A DNA stretch of 41,493 nucleotides from an uncultured Alphaproteobacteria bacterium. Lineage in GTDB: Bacteria; Pseudomonadota; Alphaproteobacteria; Caulobacterales; Aquidulcibacteraceae. The stretch's first letter is position 1, and each line of letters begins with the position of its first letter. The notes beneath the pieces are model-generated. The model worked only from the letters and a program-made list of their open reading frames with translations. It did not search any database and had not been told where the DNA came from. The position numbers and the translations under genes were made by a program. The DNA is taken from assembly GCA_902826335.1 (NCBI GenBank), contig CADEEL010000028.1:1-41493 (forward strand), in the 5' to 3' direction. Positions 34,298 to 41,493 of the stretch are shown piece after piece.

Positions 34298-35935
34298 ATG
34301 CCCGGAGAAGCGCCGATCTGGTCCTACGCAAATATCTGGGAGCCGATCGCGCGCGCCCAGGGCGAGCATCCCGCGTTCATTCAGGGCGCGCGCCGCCTTT
34401 CCTGGGGTGAATTCGATGCGCACGCCGACGCGCTCGCCGCCCATCTCTTGCGCGCGGGCCTTGGCCGGCAAGCCAAAATCGCCGCATATCTGACCAATTG
34501 CCCGGAATATCTCGTCGCCTATTACGCCGCGTTCAAGGCCGGGCTCGCGCCATTCAATGTGAACTACCGCTATGGCGTGGAGGAGCTGCTTTATCTCTTC
34601 GACAACGCCGACGCAGAAGCCGTGCTGTTTCATGCCGGCTACGCCGACAAGATCGAGGCGCTGCGCGCGCGCCTGCCAAGCGTCAAATGCTGGATCACCG
34701 TGGCGGAGCCCGGGTTTGAAGCGCCGGACTGGGCCGAACGCTATGAGGCGATTGTCGCGGAAGCGCCGCCGCACCGGCCCGTCAGCGCGCCCTGGGGGCG
34801 CTCAAGCGACGATCTCCTCATCCTCTACACTGGCGGCACGACAGGCATGCCAAAGGGCGTCATGTGGCGCCAGGAAGATCAGATCGGCGTCACAGGCTTT
34901 GGCGGCAGCCCGCTTTTAGGCGTGCCCGAGCTAACTGCACCGGAACAGGCGGCTGCGCAGATTGACCTCGTCCCGAGGCCCCTCGCGCTGCCGGCCTGCC
35001 CGCTCATGCACGGCACCGGCCAGTTCGCCGCGTTTGGCACGCTGCTGCGCGCCGGGACGGTCGTGCTGCTCCCGTCGCGCCATTTCGATGCGGAGCTGCT
35101 CTGGGATGAAGTCGCGCGTCATGGCGTGACGCGCCTCGCCATTGTCGGCCAGCCGTTCGCGGCGCCGATGCTCGAAGCGTTGGAGCGCCATCCCGGGCGC
35201 TGGGATTTGTCCAGCGTGCGGCTCATCGGTTCGTCCGGCGCGATGTGGAACATCGAAAACAAGCGCGGCCTTCTCAAGCACATGCCGCAAGCGCTGCTGA
35301 TGGATTCGTTCGCCTCGTCCGAAGCGATCGGCATGGGCGTTTCGGCCTCCACCGCCGGCGGCGAAAGTGAAACCGCGCGCTTCATGGTTGGGCCCAACTG
35401 CGCCGTCTTCACCGAGGATGGGCGGCGCGTCACGCCGGGCTCAGGCGAGCGCGGCATGGCGGCCGTCTCCGGCCATTTGCCGCTCGGCTATTACAAGGAT
35501 GAGGAAAAAACCCTGCGCACGTTTCCAATTCTCGAAGGCAAGCGTTGGTCCATGCCCGGCGATTGGGCGACGGTGAACGCGGACGGCACGCTCAACCTCC
35601 TCGGGCGCGGCAGCCAGTGCATAAACACGGGCGGCGAAAAAGTGTTTCCCGAGGAAGTGGAGGAGACATTGAAGCTCCATCCCGCGGTGCGTGACGCCGC
35701 CGCCATCGGTGCGCCGGATCCACGCTTTGGCGAGCGTGTGTGCGCCGTCATTGAATTGCAGCCCGGCGCGGTTTCCCCCTCGCTCGCTGATATTTCAGCG
35801 CATGTGCGCGAACATCTGGCCGATTACAAAACACCGCGCGCGCTGGTCATCTTTGATACGCTCGGCCGCGCGCCCAACGGCAAGCTGGACTATAAGGCCG
35901 TGAAGGACCGCGCGCTTAAGGAAATAGGCGCTTAG
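34298..35935 (+). CDS. Acyl-CoA synthetase (AMP-binding, FadD/FadK-like)
   Basis: The 545-residue ANL-family enzyme activates a carboxylic acid, probably a fatty acid, via an acyl-adenylate. Motifs are YTGGTTGMPKGVMW (near 179-192, P-loop), MDSFASSEAIGMGVS, the hinge GDWATVNADGTLNLLGRG, and the catalytic Lys motif PNGKLDYKAVKD near residue 530. Insertion-free and typical in length. ATG 34298 follows GGGAGGCTTC. The exact chain-length substrate is unknown. It converges on the dehydrogenase gene at 36074, with a palindromic repeat between. Confidence 0.92.
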   Translation: MPGEAPIWSYANIWEPIARAQGEHPAFIQGARRLSWGEFDAHADALAAHLLRAGLGRQAKIAAYLTNCPEYLVAYYAAFKAGLAPFNVNYRYGVEELLYLFDNADAEAVLFHAGYADKIEALRARLPSVKCWITVAEPGFEAPDWAERYEAIVAEAPPHRPVSAPWGRSSDDLLILYTGGTTGMPKGVMWRQEDQIGVTGFGGSPLLGVPELTAPEQAAAQIDLVPRPLALPACPLMHGTGQFAAFGTLLRAGTVVLLPSRHFDAELLWDEVARHGVTRLAIVGQPFAAPMLEALERHPGRWDLSSVRLIGSSGAMWNIENKRGLLKHMPQALLMDSFASSEAIGMGVSASTAGGESETARFMVGPNCAVFTEDGRRVTPGSGERGMAAVSGHLPLGYYKDEEKTLRTFPILEGKRWSMPGDWATVNADGTLNLLGRGSQCINTGGEKVFPEEVEETLKLHPAVRDAAAIGAPDPRFGERVCAVIELQPGAVSPSLADISAHVREHLADYKTPRALVIFDTLGRAPNGKLDYKAVKDRALKEIGA

Positions 35936-35962
35936 AGCATTTTCAGCCTCGGCCCGCATATC

Positions 35963-36070
35963 GTCATTCCGGGGCGTCGCGGAACGCGACGAACCCGGAA
36001 CCCAGGAGATGCTGGAACACTCCGCAACCGCCCCTGGGTTCCGGATCGCGCTGCGCGCGTCCGGAATGAC
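35963..36070. repeat. Second type of palindromic repeat, intergenic
   Basis: GTCATTCCGG (35963-35972) is the exact complement of 36061-36070. Inside, CCGGAACCCAGG pairs with CCTGGGTTCCGG, and the ends carry GGAACGCGACGA and GGATCGCGCTGCGCGC. This is a different family from the CCTTCTCCC type and resembles a GTCATTCCGGG-type repeat I recall as widespread in alphaproteobacteria. It fills the 138-base gap between two convergent genes and may act as a bidirectional terminator. Confidence 0.8.
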
Positions 36071-36073
36071 AAA

Positions 36074-37036
36074 TTAATCGGCGCGTAATTCCGCCAGGCC
36101 GCGCGCGACGTCGATCACGGGCGCATAGCCCAAATCGCGCTTCGCCTTTTCTCCGTTCAACACGCAATGGCGGCTCATCACCATCGCCGCGTGGCGCGTC
36201 AGCGGCGGCGCGCCCGCGAGGTTGAATGTGCGCCACGCGAACTCACTTAATGCGCCAACGAGGTCCGCGAGCCATGCGGGCAGCGATTTATCCGGCAAGG
36301 AAAGGCCCTTCGACGCCGCCATACCGGAAATCATCTCCTTCATCGTGCACTCGCCATCATCGAGAATAAAATAGGCATGCCCACCGCCGCCCTTTGTCAG
36401 CGCAAGTTCAATAGCGTGAACCAGATTGTCGATGTGCGTCGTCGAAGTGCGGGCGCGGCCATGATCGATCCAGGTCCATTGGCCCGACCGCGCCATGGTT
36501 TCGATGACCGGCAGAAGCGTCGTATCGCCCGGGCCCCAAATGAAACGCGGGCGCAGGATGAGTGTTTCAAAGCCTGGCTCGTTCGCCGCGCGCACCAAGG
36601 TTTCCGCCTCGGCCTTGGTGGCGCAATAGGGATAGGGGGAGGTCGGCGCCAGCGGGTAAGTTTCATCCGCGTCCAGAATATGCTGACCGCGCACGATCGC
36701 CGCCTCTGTGCCGATATGGATGAAGCGCTTGGCGCCGGCCGTGCGCGCCGCTTCGAGCACATTGCGCGTGCCGATGACATTACCTTTGAACCACGCATCG
36801 CGCGGCCCCCAGGCTTCGACAAACGCCGCGCAATGGAGAACGACCGCCGCATCGCCGATATGAGCCGCGTTGATAGATTCGAGATCGCAGCGCACCGGCT
36901 CGGCGCCCAGTGCGCGGATCGCGGCGTCGGATTTTTCGGAACGGGACATGGCCCGGACCTTATGGCCCGCCGCCGCCAGCTTGCGCGTGGACGCCCCACC
37001 CACAAATCCAGACGCGCCGGTGATGAATATGTTCAT
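36074..37036 (-). CDS. NAD(P)-dependent epimerase/dehydratase (3-beta-HSD-like SDR)
   Basis: The 320-residue extended short-chain dehydrogenase has the Rossmann motif FITGASGFVG at the start, the active-site YPYCATKAE (Tyr-x-x-x-Lys), and a helical C-terminal substrate domain. This combination fits the 3-beta-hydroxysteroid dehydrogenase/sterol-like or sugar-nucleotide epimerase groups; the substrate is not deducible. I chose ATG 37036 because a GGGGTG site lies upstream; GTG 37042, overlapping the valS stop, is the alternative. It follows valS directly and is probably read through from it. Confidence 0.9.
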   Translation of the reverse strand: MNIFITGASGFVGGASTRKLAAAGHKVRAMSRSEKSDAAIRALGAEPVRCDLESINAAHIGDAAVVLHCAAFVEAWGPRDAWFKGNVIGTRNVLEAARTAGAKRFIHIGTEAAIVRGQHILDADETYPLAPTSPYPYCATKAEAETLVRAANEPGFETLILRPRFIWGPGDTTLLPVIETMARSGQWTWIDHGRARTSTTHIDNLVHAIELALTKGGGGHAYFILDDGECTMKEMISGMAASKGLSLPDKSLPAWLADLVGALSEFAWRTFNLAGAPPLTRHAAMVMSRHCVLNGEKAKRDLGYAPVIDVARGLAELRAD

Positions 37037-37038
37037 GC

Positions 37039-39909
37039 TCACCCCGCAGCGCGGATGCGCGCAAGCGCGGCCGCGAGCTTTGTTTTCGAGGCCGCGGCCT
37101 CATCCCGCCGCGCGCGGATTTCCTCAACCACTTCGTCGGGCGCCTTCTTGAGGAATTCCGCATTTCCGAGTTTCGACTCGTTCTTCCCGATTTCAACGTC
37201 GAGCTTGGCGATGTCTTTTTTCAAGCGCTCCGACTCCGCCTTGAAGTCCACCACGCCTTCAAGCGGCAGCGCTACGGTCGCGCCATCCAGCACGAACGTA
37301 ACCGCGCCGGCCGGCGCATCATCCGCCGTTGTCGAATATTCAAGCCGCGCCAGGCGATCGATCAAATCCTGATAACGCTCAAGGCGCGTGCTCGCCGCGC
37401 TGTCGGCGCCGATGAGAAGCATCGGGATGCGAGCGGCCGGCGGCACGTTGAGTTCCGCGCGTGTCGACCGCGTTTCGGTGATCAGGCGGAGGATCCAGTC
37501 GATCTCCGCCTCCGCCGCCTCATCGCGCAGGCTCACTGCAAGTTCGGGCCAGCGTTCCTCGACGAGAAGGCCCGCGCGCTTGGCGCCGAAATCGCCCAGG
37601 CGCGCCCACAATTCCTCGGTGATGAATGGCATGAAGGGATGCAGCAGCACCAGCGCGCGATCGAGCGCCCAGGCGGCGGTGCGGCGCGTCTCCTCCTTCG
37701 CCGCCTCATCCTCGCCCGCGAGCAAGGGCTTGATAAGCTCCAGATACCAATCGCAGAACACGTTCCAGACGAAGCGATAGAGCGCGCCCGCCGCTTCATT
37801 GAAGCGATAGGCTTCCAATTCGCGCGTCACGGCCTCGGCCGCGCGCACGGTTTCACTGACGATCCAGCGATTGACAGTTTCCTTGGGGCTGGCGGGATCG
37901 AAATCGGCCCACAGCGCGCATTCATTCATTTGGCAGAAACGCGCCGCGTTCCAGATTTTGGTGCCGAAATTGCGATAGCCGGCGATGCGCTGTTCATCGA
38001 GCTTCACATCCCGCCCCTGCGCGGCCATGGCGGCGAGCGTGAAGCGCAGCGCGTCCGCGCCGTATTTATCCATGAGCGCCAGCGGATCGGCGGCGTTGCC
38101 CTTGGATTTGGACATTTTCGCGCCGCTGGCGTCGCGCACCAGGGCGTGGATGTAGACGGTCTTGAACGGAACCTCCTTCATGAAATGGAGGCCCATCATC
38201 ATCATGCGCGCGACCCAGAAGAAGATGATGTCGAACGCGGTGACGAGCACGGTGGTGGGATAGAAGCGCGCGAGTTCAGGTGTTTTGTCCGGCCAGCCAA
38301 GTGTTGAGAACGGCCACAGCGCGGAGGAGAACCAGGTATCGAGAACATCAGGGTCGCGCTGAGGATCTACATGCGTGAGCTTTCCATTTGCGAAAGCCAC
38401 GGCATAGAGACCCTTATGGGTTACTTCGCCCGACTTTTCTCCGGCCGCAACGGTGAAGCTCACGGTCAAGTCATAGCCATAAAGAGCTTTTATTTCTCGC
38501 GCTGCCTCCTCTTCGGATTCTGCAACGATGGTCACCACACGAACTGGCGAGCCATCCCTCTTTAGGAGGAGTCCCAAATCGTCCGGATGAGGAACGTACC
38601 ACGCCGGAATGCGATGGCCCCACCAAAGTTGGCGCGAGACACACCAGGGCTCGATGTTGCGCATCCATTCGTAGTAGGTCTTCTCCCATTGTTTGGGCAC
38701 GAACACCGTCTCGCCCTGCTCGACCGCCGCAATGGCGCGCTTGGCGAGTTCGCCCGCGTTCACATACCATTGATCGGTCAGCATCGGTTCGATCACGACG
38801 CCTGAGCGATCGCCGAACGGCTGCATGATCTTCTTATCTTCAACACGCTCAAGAAGGCCTAGCGCGTCAATATCCTCCACAATCGCCTTGCGCGCCGAGA
38901 AGCGATCCATGCCGCGATATTTCGCGGGCACGTGCGGCGCATCGGCCATGCGGCCTTTCGTATCCATCAACACAAAGAGCGGAATATCGTGTGCGCGCGC
39001 GACCTTGTAATCGTTGAAATCGTGCGCGCCGGTGATCTTGACAGCGCCGGAGCCGAAATCCGGATCGGGATATTCGTCGGTGATGATCGGAATGTAGCGA
39101 TCGGCGAGCGGCAGGAGCACGCGCTTGCCGACGATGGGCGCATAGCGCGCATCGCTCGGATGCACGGCCACCGCGCCATCGCCCAGCATGGTTTCGGGCC
39201 GCGTGGTGGCGATGGCGATGTAATCGCGCGTCTCCCATTCGATGGGCTCGCCCGCCGCGTCATGCGCGATCGGAAACTCGTATGTCTCGCCATTCTCCAG
39301 CGGATATTTAAAGTGCCAGAAATGGCCGGAGACCTCCTTATTCTCAACTTCGAGATCGGAGATCGCCGTCTCGAAATGCGGGTCCCAATTCACCAGGCGC
39401 TTGTCCCTGTAGATCAAGCCTTCCTTGTGAAGCTGCACGAACACTTTGCGCACGGCGGCGGAAAGGCCTTCGTCCAGCGTGAAGCGTTCGCGGCTCCAAT
39501 CGCACGAAGCGCCAAGCCGGCGAAGCTGATTGAGGATCTGGCCGCCGGATTGCGCCTTCCACTCCCAAACGCGCTTGAGGAATTCCTCGCGCCCCAGCGT
39601 GCGGCGATCCATGTTGGCGCCGCTCTTGGTGAGCTCACGCTCCACCACCATTTGCGTGGCGATGCCGGCGTGATCTAGCCCCGGCTGCCACAGCACGGCC
39701 TTGCCGCGCAGCCGCTCGAACCGCGCGAGAATATCTTGCAGCGTGTTGTTGAGCGCGTGGCCGATATGCAGCGAGCCCGTCACGTTCGGCGGCGGGATCA
39801 CCATGCAGAAGGGCGCGCCATCCTTGCGCGGCGCGAAGGCGCCCGATTTCTCCCACGCTTCGCTCCAGCGCGGCTCGACGGTCTTCGGTTCGAAAGTCGG
39901 TTCGATCAT
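37039..39909 (-). CDS. valS: Valyl-tRNA synthetase with an extra in-frame segment
   Basis: ValRS charges tRNA-Val. The 956-residue protein has HIGH as [11 protein letters not shown] (48-51), the editing domain (about 210-340), KMSKS as [10 protein letters not shown], and the C-terminal coiled coil (about 885-950: [20 protein letters not shown]). Between RIPAWY and [16 protein letters not shown] it has about 80 residues instead of about 30 in E. coli; the extra part (about 440-515) lies on AT-rich DNA (29/60 G+C at 38461-38520). Catalytic motifs are intact. popZ is upstream, the usual Caulobacterales arrangement. Confidence 0.97.
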   Translation of the reverse strand: MIEPTFEPKTVEPRWSEAWEKSGAFAPRKDGAPFCMVIPPPNVTGSLHIGHALNNTLQDILARFERLRGKAVLWQPGLDHAGIATQMVVERELTKSGANMDRRTLGREEFLKRVWEWKAQSGGQILNQLRRLGASCDWSRERFTLDEGLSAAVRKVFVQLHKEGLIYRDKRLVNWDPHFETAISDLEVENKEVSGHFWHFKYPLENGETYEFPIAHDAAGEPIEWETRDYIAIATTRPETMLGDGAVAVHPSDARYAPIVGKRVLLPLADRYIPIITDEYPDPDFGSGAVKITGAHDFNDYKVARAHDIPLFVLMDTKGRMADAPHVPAKYRGMDRFSARKAIVEDIDALGLLERVEDKKIMQPFGDRSGVVIEPMLTDQWYVNAGELAKRAIAAVEQGETVFVPKQWEKTYYEWMRNIEPWCVSRQLWWGHRIPAWYVPHPDDLGLLLKRDGSPVRVVTIVAESEEEAAREIKALYGYDLTVSFTVAAGEKSGEVTHKGLYAVAFANGKLTHVDPQRDPDVLDTWFSSALWPFSTLGWPDKTPELARFYPTTVLVTAFDIIFFWVARMMMMGLHFMKEVPFKTVYIHALVRDASGAKMSKSKGNAADPLALMDKYGADALRFTLAAMAAQGRDVKLDEQRIAGYRNFGTKIWNAARFCQMNECALWADFDPASPKETVNRWIVSETVRAAEAVTRELEAYRFNEAAGALYRFVWNVFCDWYLELIKPLLAGEDEAAKEETRRTAAWALDRALVLLHPFMPFITEELWARLGDFGAKRAGLLVEERWPELAVSLRDEAAEAEIDWILRLITETRSTRAELNVPPAARIPMLLIGADSAASTRLERYQDLIDRLARLEYSTTADDAPAGAVTFVLDGATVALPLEGVVDFKAESERLKKDIAKLDVEIGKNESKLGNAEFLKKAPDEVVEEIRARRDEAAASKTKLAAALARIRAAG

Positions 39910-40013
39910 GGCCTGAAATGGAAAAGCCGCCGGCGCGCGGCGGCGAAGTCATATAGCAGGCCGGCCGGGCTGCGCCATGGCTGGTCAGACTTGGCAAGAA
40001 ACGCGGCGCGCGC

Positions 40014-40490
40014 TCAACGCGCCAGACGCGCGATCCGCTCCAGCTCCGCCTCGACCTTTGCTTCGACGATGGCCGGCAGATGCGCATCGAGCCATTCGCG
40101 CAACAGCGGCTGCAACATCTCCCGCACCATGCCTTCCAGCGTCTGGCCCTGGGTTTCCGCGATACGCAGCGCGCCCGCGAGCCGCCCGAGCGCGCCTGAC
40201 GTGGCGCTGGCGGCCACCTGGGAGACCAAAACCTCGCGCGGAACGGGCGGCGCCACCGGCGCACGTGCAACCGACGCGTCAGCCTCAACCGTCAGTGCGG
40301 GCGGCGGTTCTTCTGGCTCAGCGTCAAACACAAGGAGATCGTCCACGTCGCCGCCCGGTGGATCCGCCCGCTCAACCAGATCGAGCACTTCGCCCTTGGC
40401 GGGCGCGGCCTCTTCCTCCGAGATGATCCGGCGAATGGAGGCGAGAATCTCCTCCATCGACGGTTCGGGCTGCGTGTTCGGCTGCGACAT
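40014..40490 (-). CDS. popZ: Polar organising protein PopZ (DUF2497 family)
   Basis: PopZ assembles a polar matrix that captures ParB-parS complexes and recruits cell-cycle proteins in Caulobacter. The 158-residue protein has the N-terminal helix signature MEEILASIRRIISEEE (residues 12-27), a disordered Pro/Glu/Asp-rich middle (about 30-95) and C-terminal helices ending LREWLDAHLPAIVEAKVEAELERIA, which mediate oligomerisation. ATG 40490 starts the homology; the longer frame to 40586 is unsupported. Position upstream of valS agrees with Caulobacter. The 135 bases upstream hold its promoter, with no clear motif that I can name. Confidence 0.92.
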   Translation of the reverse strand: MSQPNTQPEPSMEEILASIRRIISEEEAAPAKGEVLDLVERADPPGGDVDDLLVFDAEPEEPPPALTVEADASVARAPVAPPVPREVLVSQVAASATSGALGRLAGALRIAETQGQTLEGMVREMLQPLLREWLDAHLPAIVEAKVEAELERIARLAR

Positions 40491-40625
40491 CGAAACCCCC
40501 TCGGACGGACCCCCGCGCCCGATTCTCGTTTGTGCGATTCTCTCATAGGGAGATTCGCGGCGTTGAGGCCAAGGCGTCCGCGTCAATCCTGGGCGCGGGC
40601 GCGATAATGCGACGTTAAATAGCGG

Positions 40626-41276
40626 CTAGAACGTGAACGCCGGCGGCCGCGCGAGGCCCGGCAGGAGCGGCGGGGCCGCGTCAAACACAATTCTGTGGGA
40701 CACCACCCCATCCGCCTTGGTGTAGAGGCGCGCCGCGCCGGCGGGCCCCATGCGCACGATGACGGCGAGCCGCCCCCCTGGCGCGAGCTGGCTCAGCCAC
40801 GCCTCGGGCACGACCTCGACCGAGCCGTTCACCAGGATGACGTCATAGGGCGCCGCGTCAGGCCAGCCCTGCGCGGCCGCCGTGGCCACCGGCGTGACCG
40901 TTGTCGCGCCGGCCGCTTCGAGCGCGCCGCGCATCGCCGGCAGGAGGCTGGAGTCGGGTTCGAGCGACACCACGGGGCCCGCCAGGCGGGCAAGCAGCGC
41001 CGCGCCATAACCCGTCGCGCCGCCGATTTCGAGGCACCTGTCGCCTGGTGCAGGGGCGAGCGCCTGGATCAGCTTGGCGAGGTCCCGTGGGCGCAGAAGA
41101 AACCGCCCGGGCGCGACCTCCAGCTCACGATCGGCGTAGGCCAGGTCCTTCAAGGCCGGCGGAACGAAGGCCTCGCGCGGCGCGGCTCGCATGGCGGCGA
41201 TAAGCGGGGCGTGCGTCACATCCACGGTGCGCACCTGGCAGTCGACCATGGCGGCGCGGGCTTGGGCGTAATCCAT
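40626..41276 (-). CDS. Second protein-L-isoaspartate methyltransferase-family protein
   Basis: The 216-residue protein is a Pcm-family methyltransferase with SAM motif I CLEIGGATGYGAALLA (81-96), MVDCQVRTVDV at the start, and YDVILVNGSVEVVP. The substrate-loop motif GQT-S-P of authentic Pcm is replaced (GRFLLRPRDLAKLI), so repair activity on isoaspartate is uncertain. Such a divergent copy is common in alphaproteobacteria near tolC. ATG 41276 is 38 bases downstream of the tRNA-Cys gene on the same strand, so they may share a transcript. Confidence 0.87.
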   Translation of the reverse strand: MDYAQARAAMVDCQVRTVDVTHAPLIAAMRAAPREAFVPPALKDLAYADRELEVAPGRFLLRPRDLAKLIQALAPAPGDRCLEIGGATGYGAALLARLAGPVVSLEPDSSLLPAMRGALEAAGATTVTPVATAAAQGWPDAAPYDVILVNGSVEVVPEAWLSQLAPGGRLAVIVRMGPAGAARLYTKADGVVSHRIVFDAAPPLLPGLARPPAFTF

Positions 41277-41314
41277 GCGCCGGCTGATAAGCGCTTCGCG
41301 GGATGGGGACAAGC

Positions 41315-41388
41315 TGGAGGCCACGTCCGGAATCGAACCGGAGTACACGGATTTGCAGTCCGCTGCGTAGCCTCTCCGCCACGTGGCC
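41315..41388 (-). tRNA. tRNA-Cys (anticodon GCA)
   Basis: On the leftward strand the gene reads GGCCACG at 41388-41382 and ends CGTGGCC-T-CCA at 41325-41315, giving a perfect seven-base acceptor stem, discriminator U73 (a tRNA-Cys identity base) and an encoded CCA. The anticodon loop is CTGCAAA with anticodon GCA at 41356-41354. The T-arm GGTTCGATTCC is canonical. The 105 bases to the right (41389-41493) show no feature I can support. Confidence 0.97.
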
Positions 41389-41493
41389 GTCCAAACTGCG
41401 AGGCGCGCTCATATCAACATAAGCGCCCGCCGCCAACTCGGTGTCCGGGCTCAGCACATTTGAGACGGTTTGGTCTCTTTGGCTTGGAGGGTG

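Overview
The window looks like chromosomal core DNA of a high-GC alphaproteobacterium, most likely of the Caulobacterales / Hyphomonadaceae type. Three things point there. The block dgt - SPOR protein - nagZ - scpA - scpB - tatABC - serS - surE - pcm - nlpD-like - yajC - secD - secF - NDUFAF6-like protein - trmFO is a typical alphaproteobacterial neighbourhood. A popZ homologue sits directly upstream of valS. The ssb upstream region carries an alphaproteobacterial LexA box (GTTC-N7-GTTC). No rRNA, phage, transposase, integrase or CRISPR array is visible; one tRNA gene (tRNA-Cys) lies at the right end.

Layout. 1-430: non-coding, rich in inverted repeats, with a hairpin downstream of ssb. 431-4985: an SOS/DNA-repair locus, with ssb leftward and a DODA-type dioxygenase plus uvrA rightward, around one LexA box. 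5044-5602: a parDE toxin-antitoxin pair whose toxin gene is frameshifted. 5605-10285: poorly characterised exported proteins, a DUF6481-like protein, an arginase/agmatinase-family enzyme, a membrane protein and an AT-richer periplasmic protein with a TonB-C-like end. 10331-16177: trmFO, an NDUFAF6-like pseudo-enzyme, a DUF989/PuuD-like membrane protein and secF-secD-yajC. 16297-28133: a DUF815 ATPase, then the long leftward run nlpD-like, pcm, surE, DUF1761, serS, tatCBA, scpBA, nagZ, SPOR protein and dgt. 28220-35935: Fe-S carrier, Sel1 protein, nitroreductase, two small membrane proteins, exonuclease III, DUF3137, ilvD and an acyl-CoA synthetase. 36074-41388: sugar-nucleotide/steroid-type dehydrogenase, valS, popZ, a second pcm-family gene and tRNA-Cys.

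Functionally the window covers DNA repair (ssb, uvrA, xth), export (SecDF-YajC, TatABC), cell envelope and division (nagZ, SPOR, NlpD-like), chromosome organisation and polarity (ScpAB, PopZ), translation (serS, valS, trmFO, tRNA-Cys), protein repair (two Pcm-family genes) and central metabolism (ilvD, acyl-CoA synthetase).

I did not find a defence island or an obviously new multi-gene system. The most unusual signals are inside ordinary genes. A family of palindromic elements, otherwise intergenic, has entered uvrA and serS in frame and is apparently translated. serS and valS each also carry an extra segment of roughly 50 residues encoded by conspicuously AT-rich DNA (26/60 and 29/60 G+C in lines I counted). 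Also notable are the LexA box that places a DODA dioxygenase in the SOS locus, a one-base frameshift in parE, and a conserved secDF block in which a DUF989 gene occupies the place where an Mth938-domain gene is usual.
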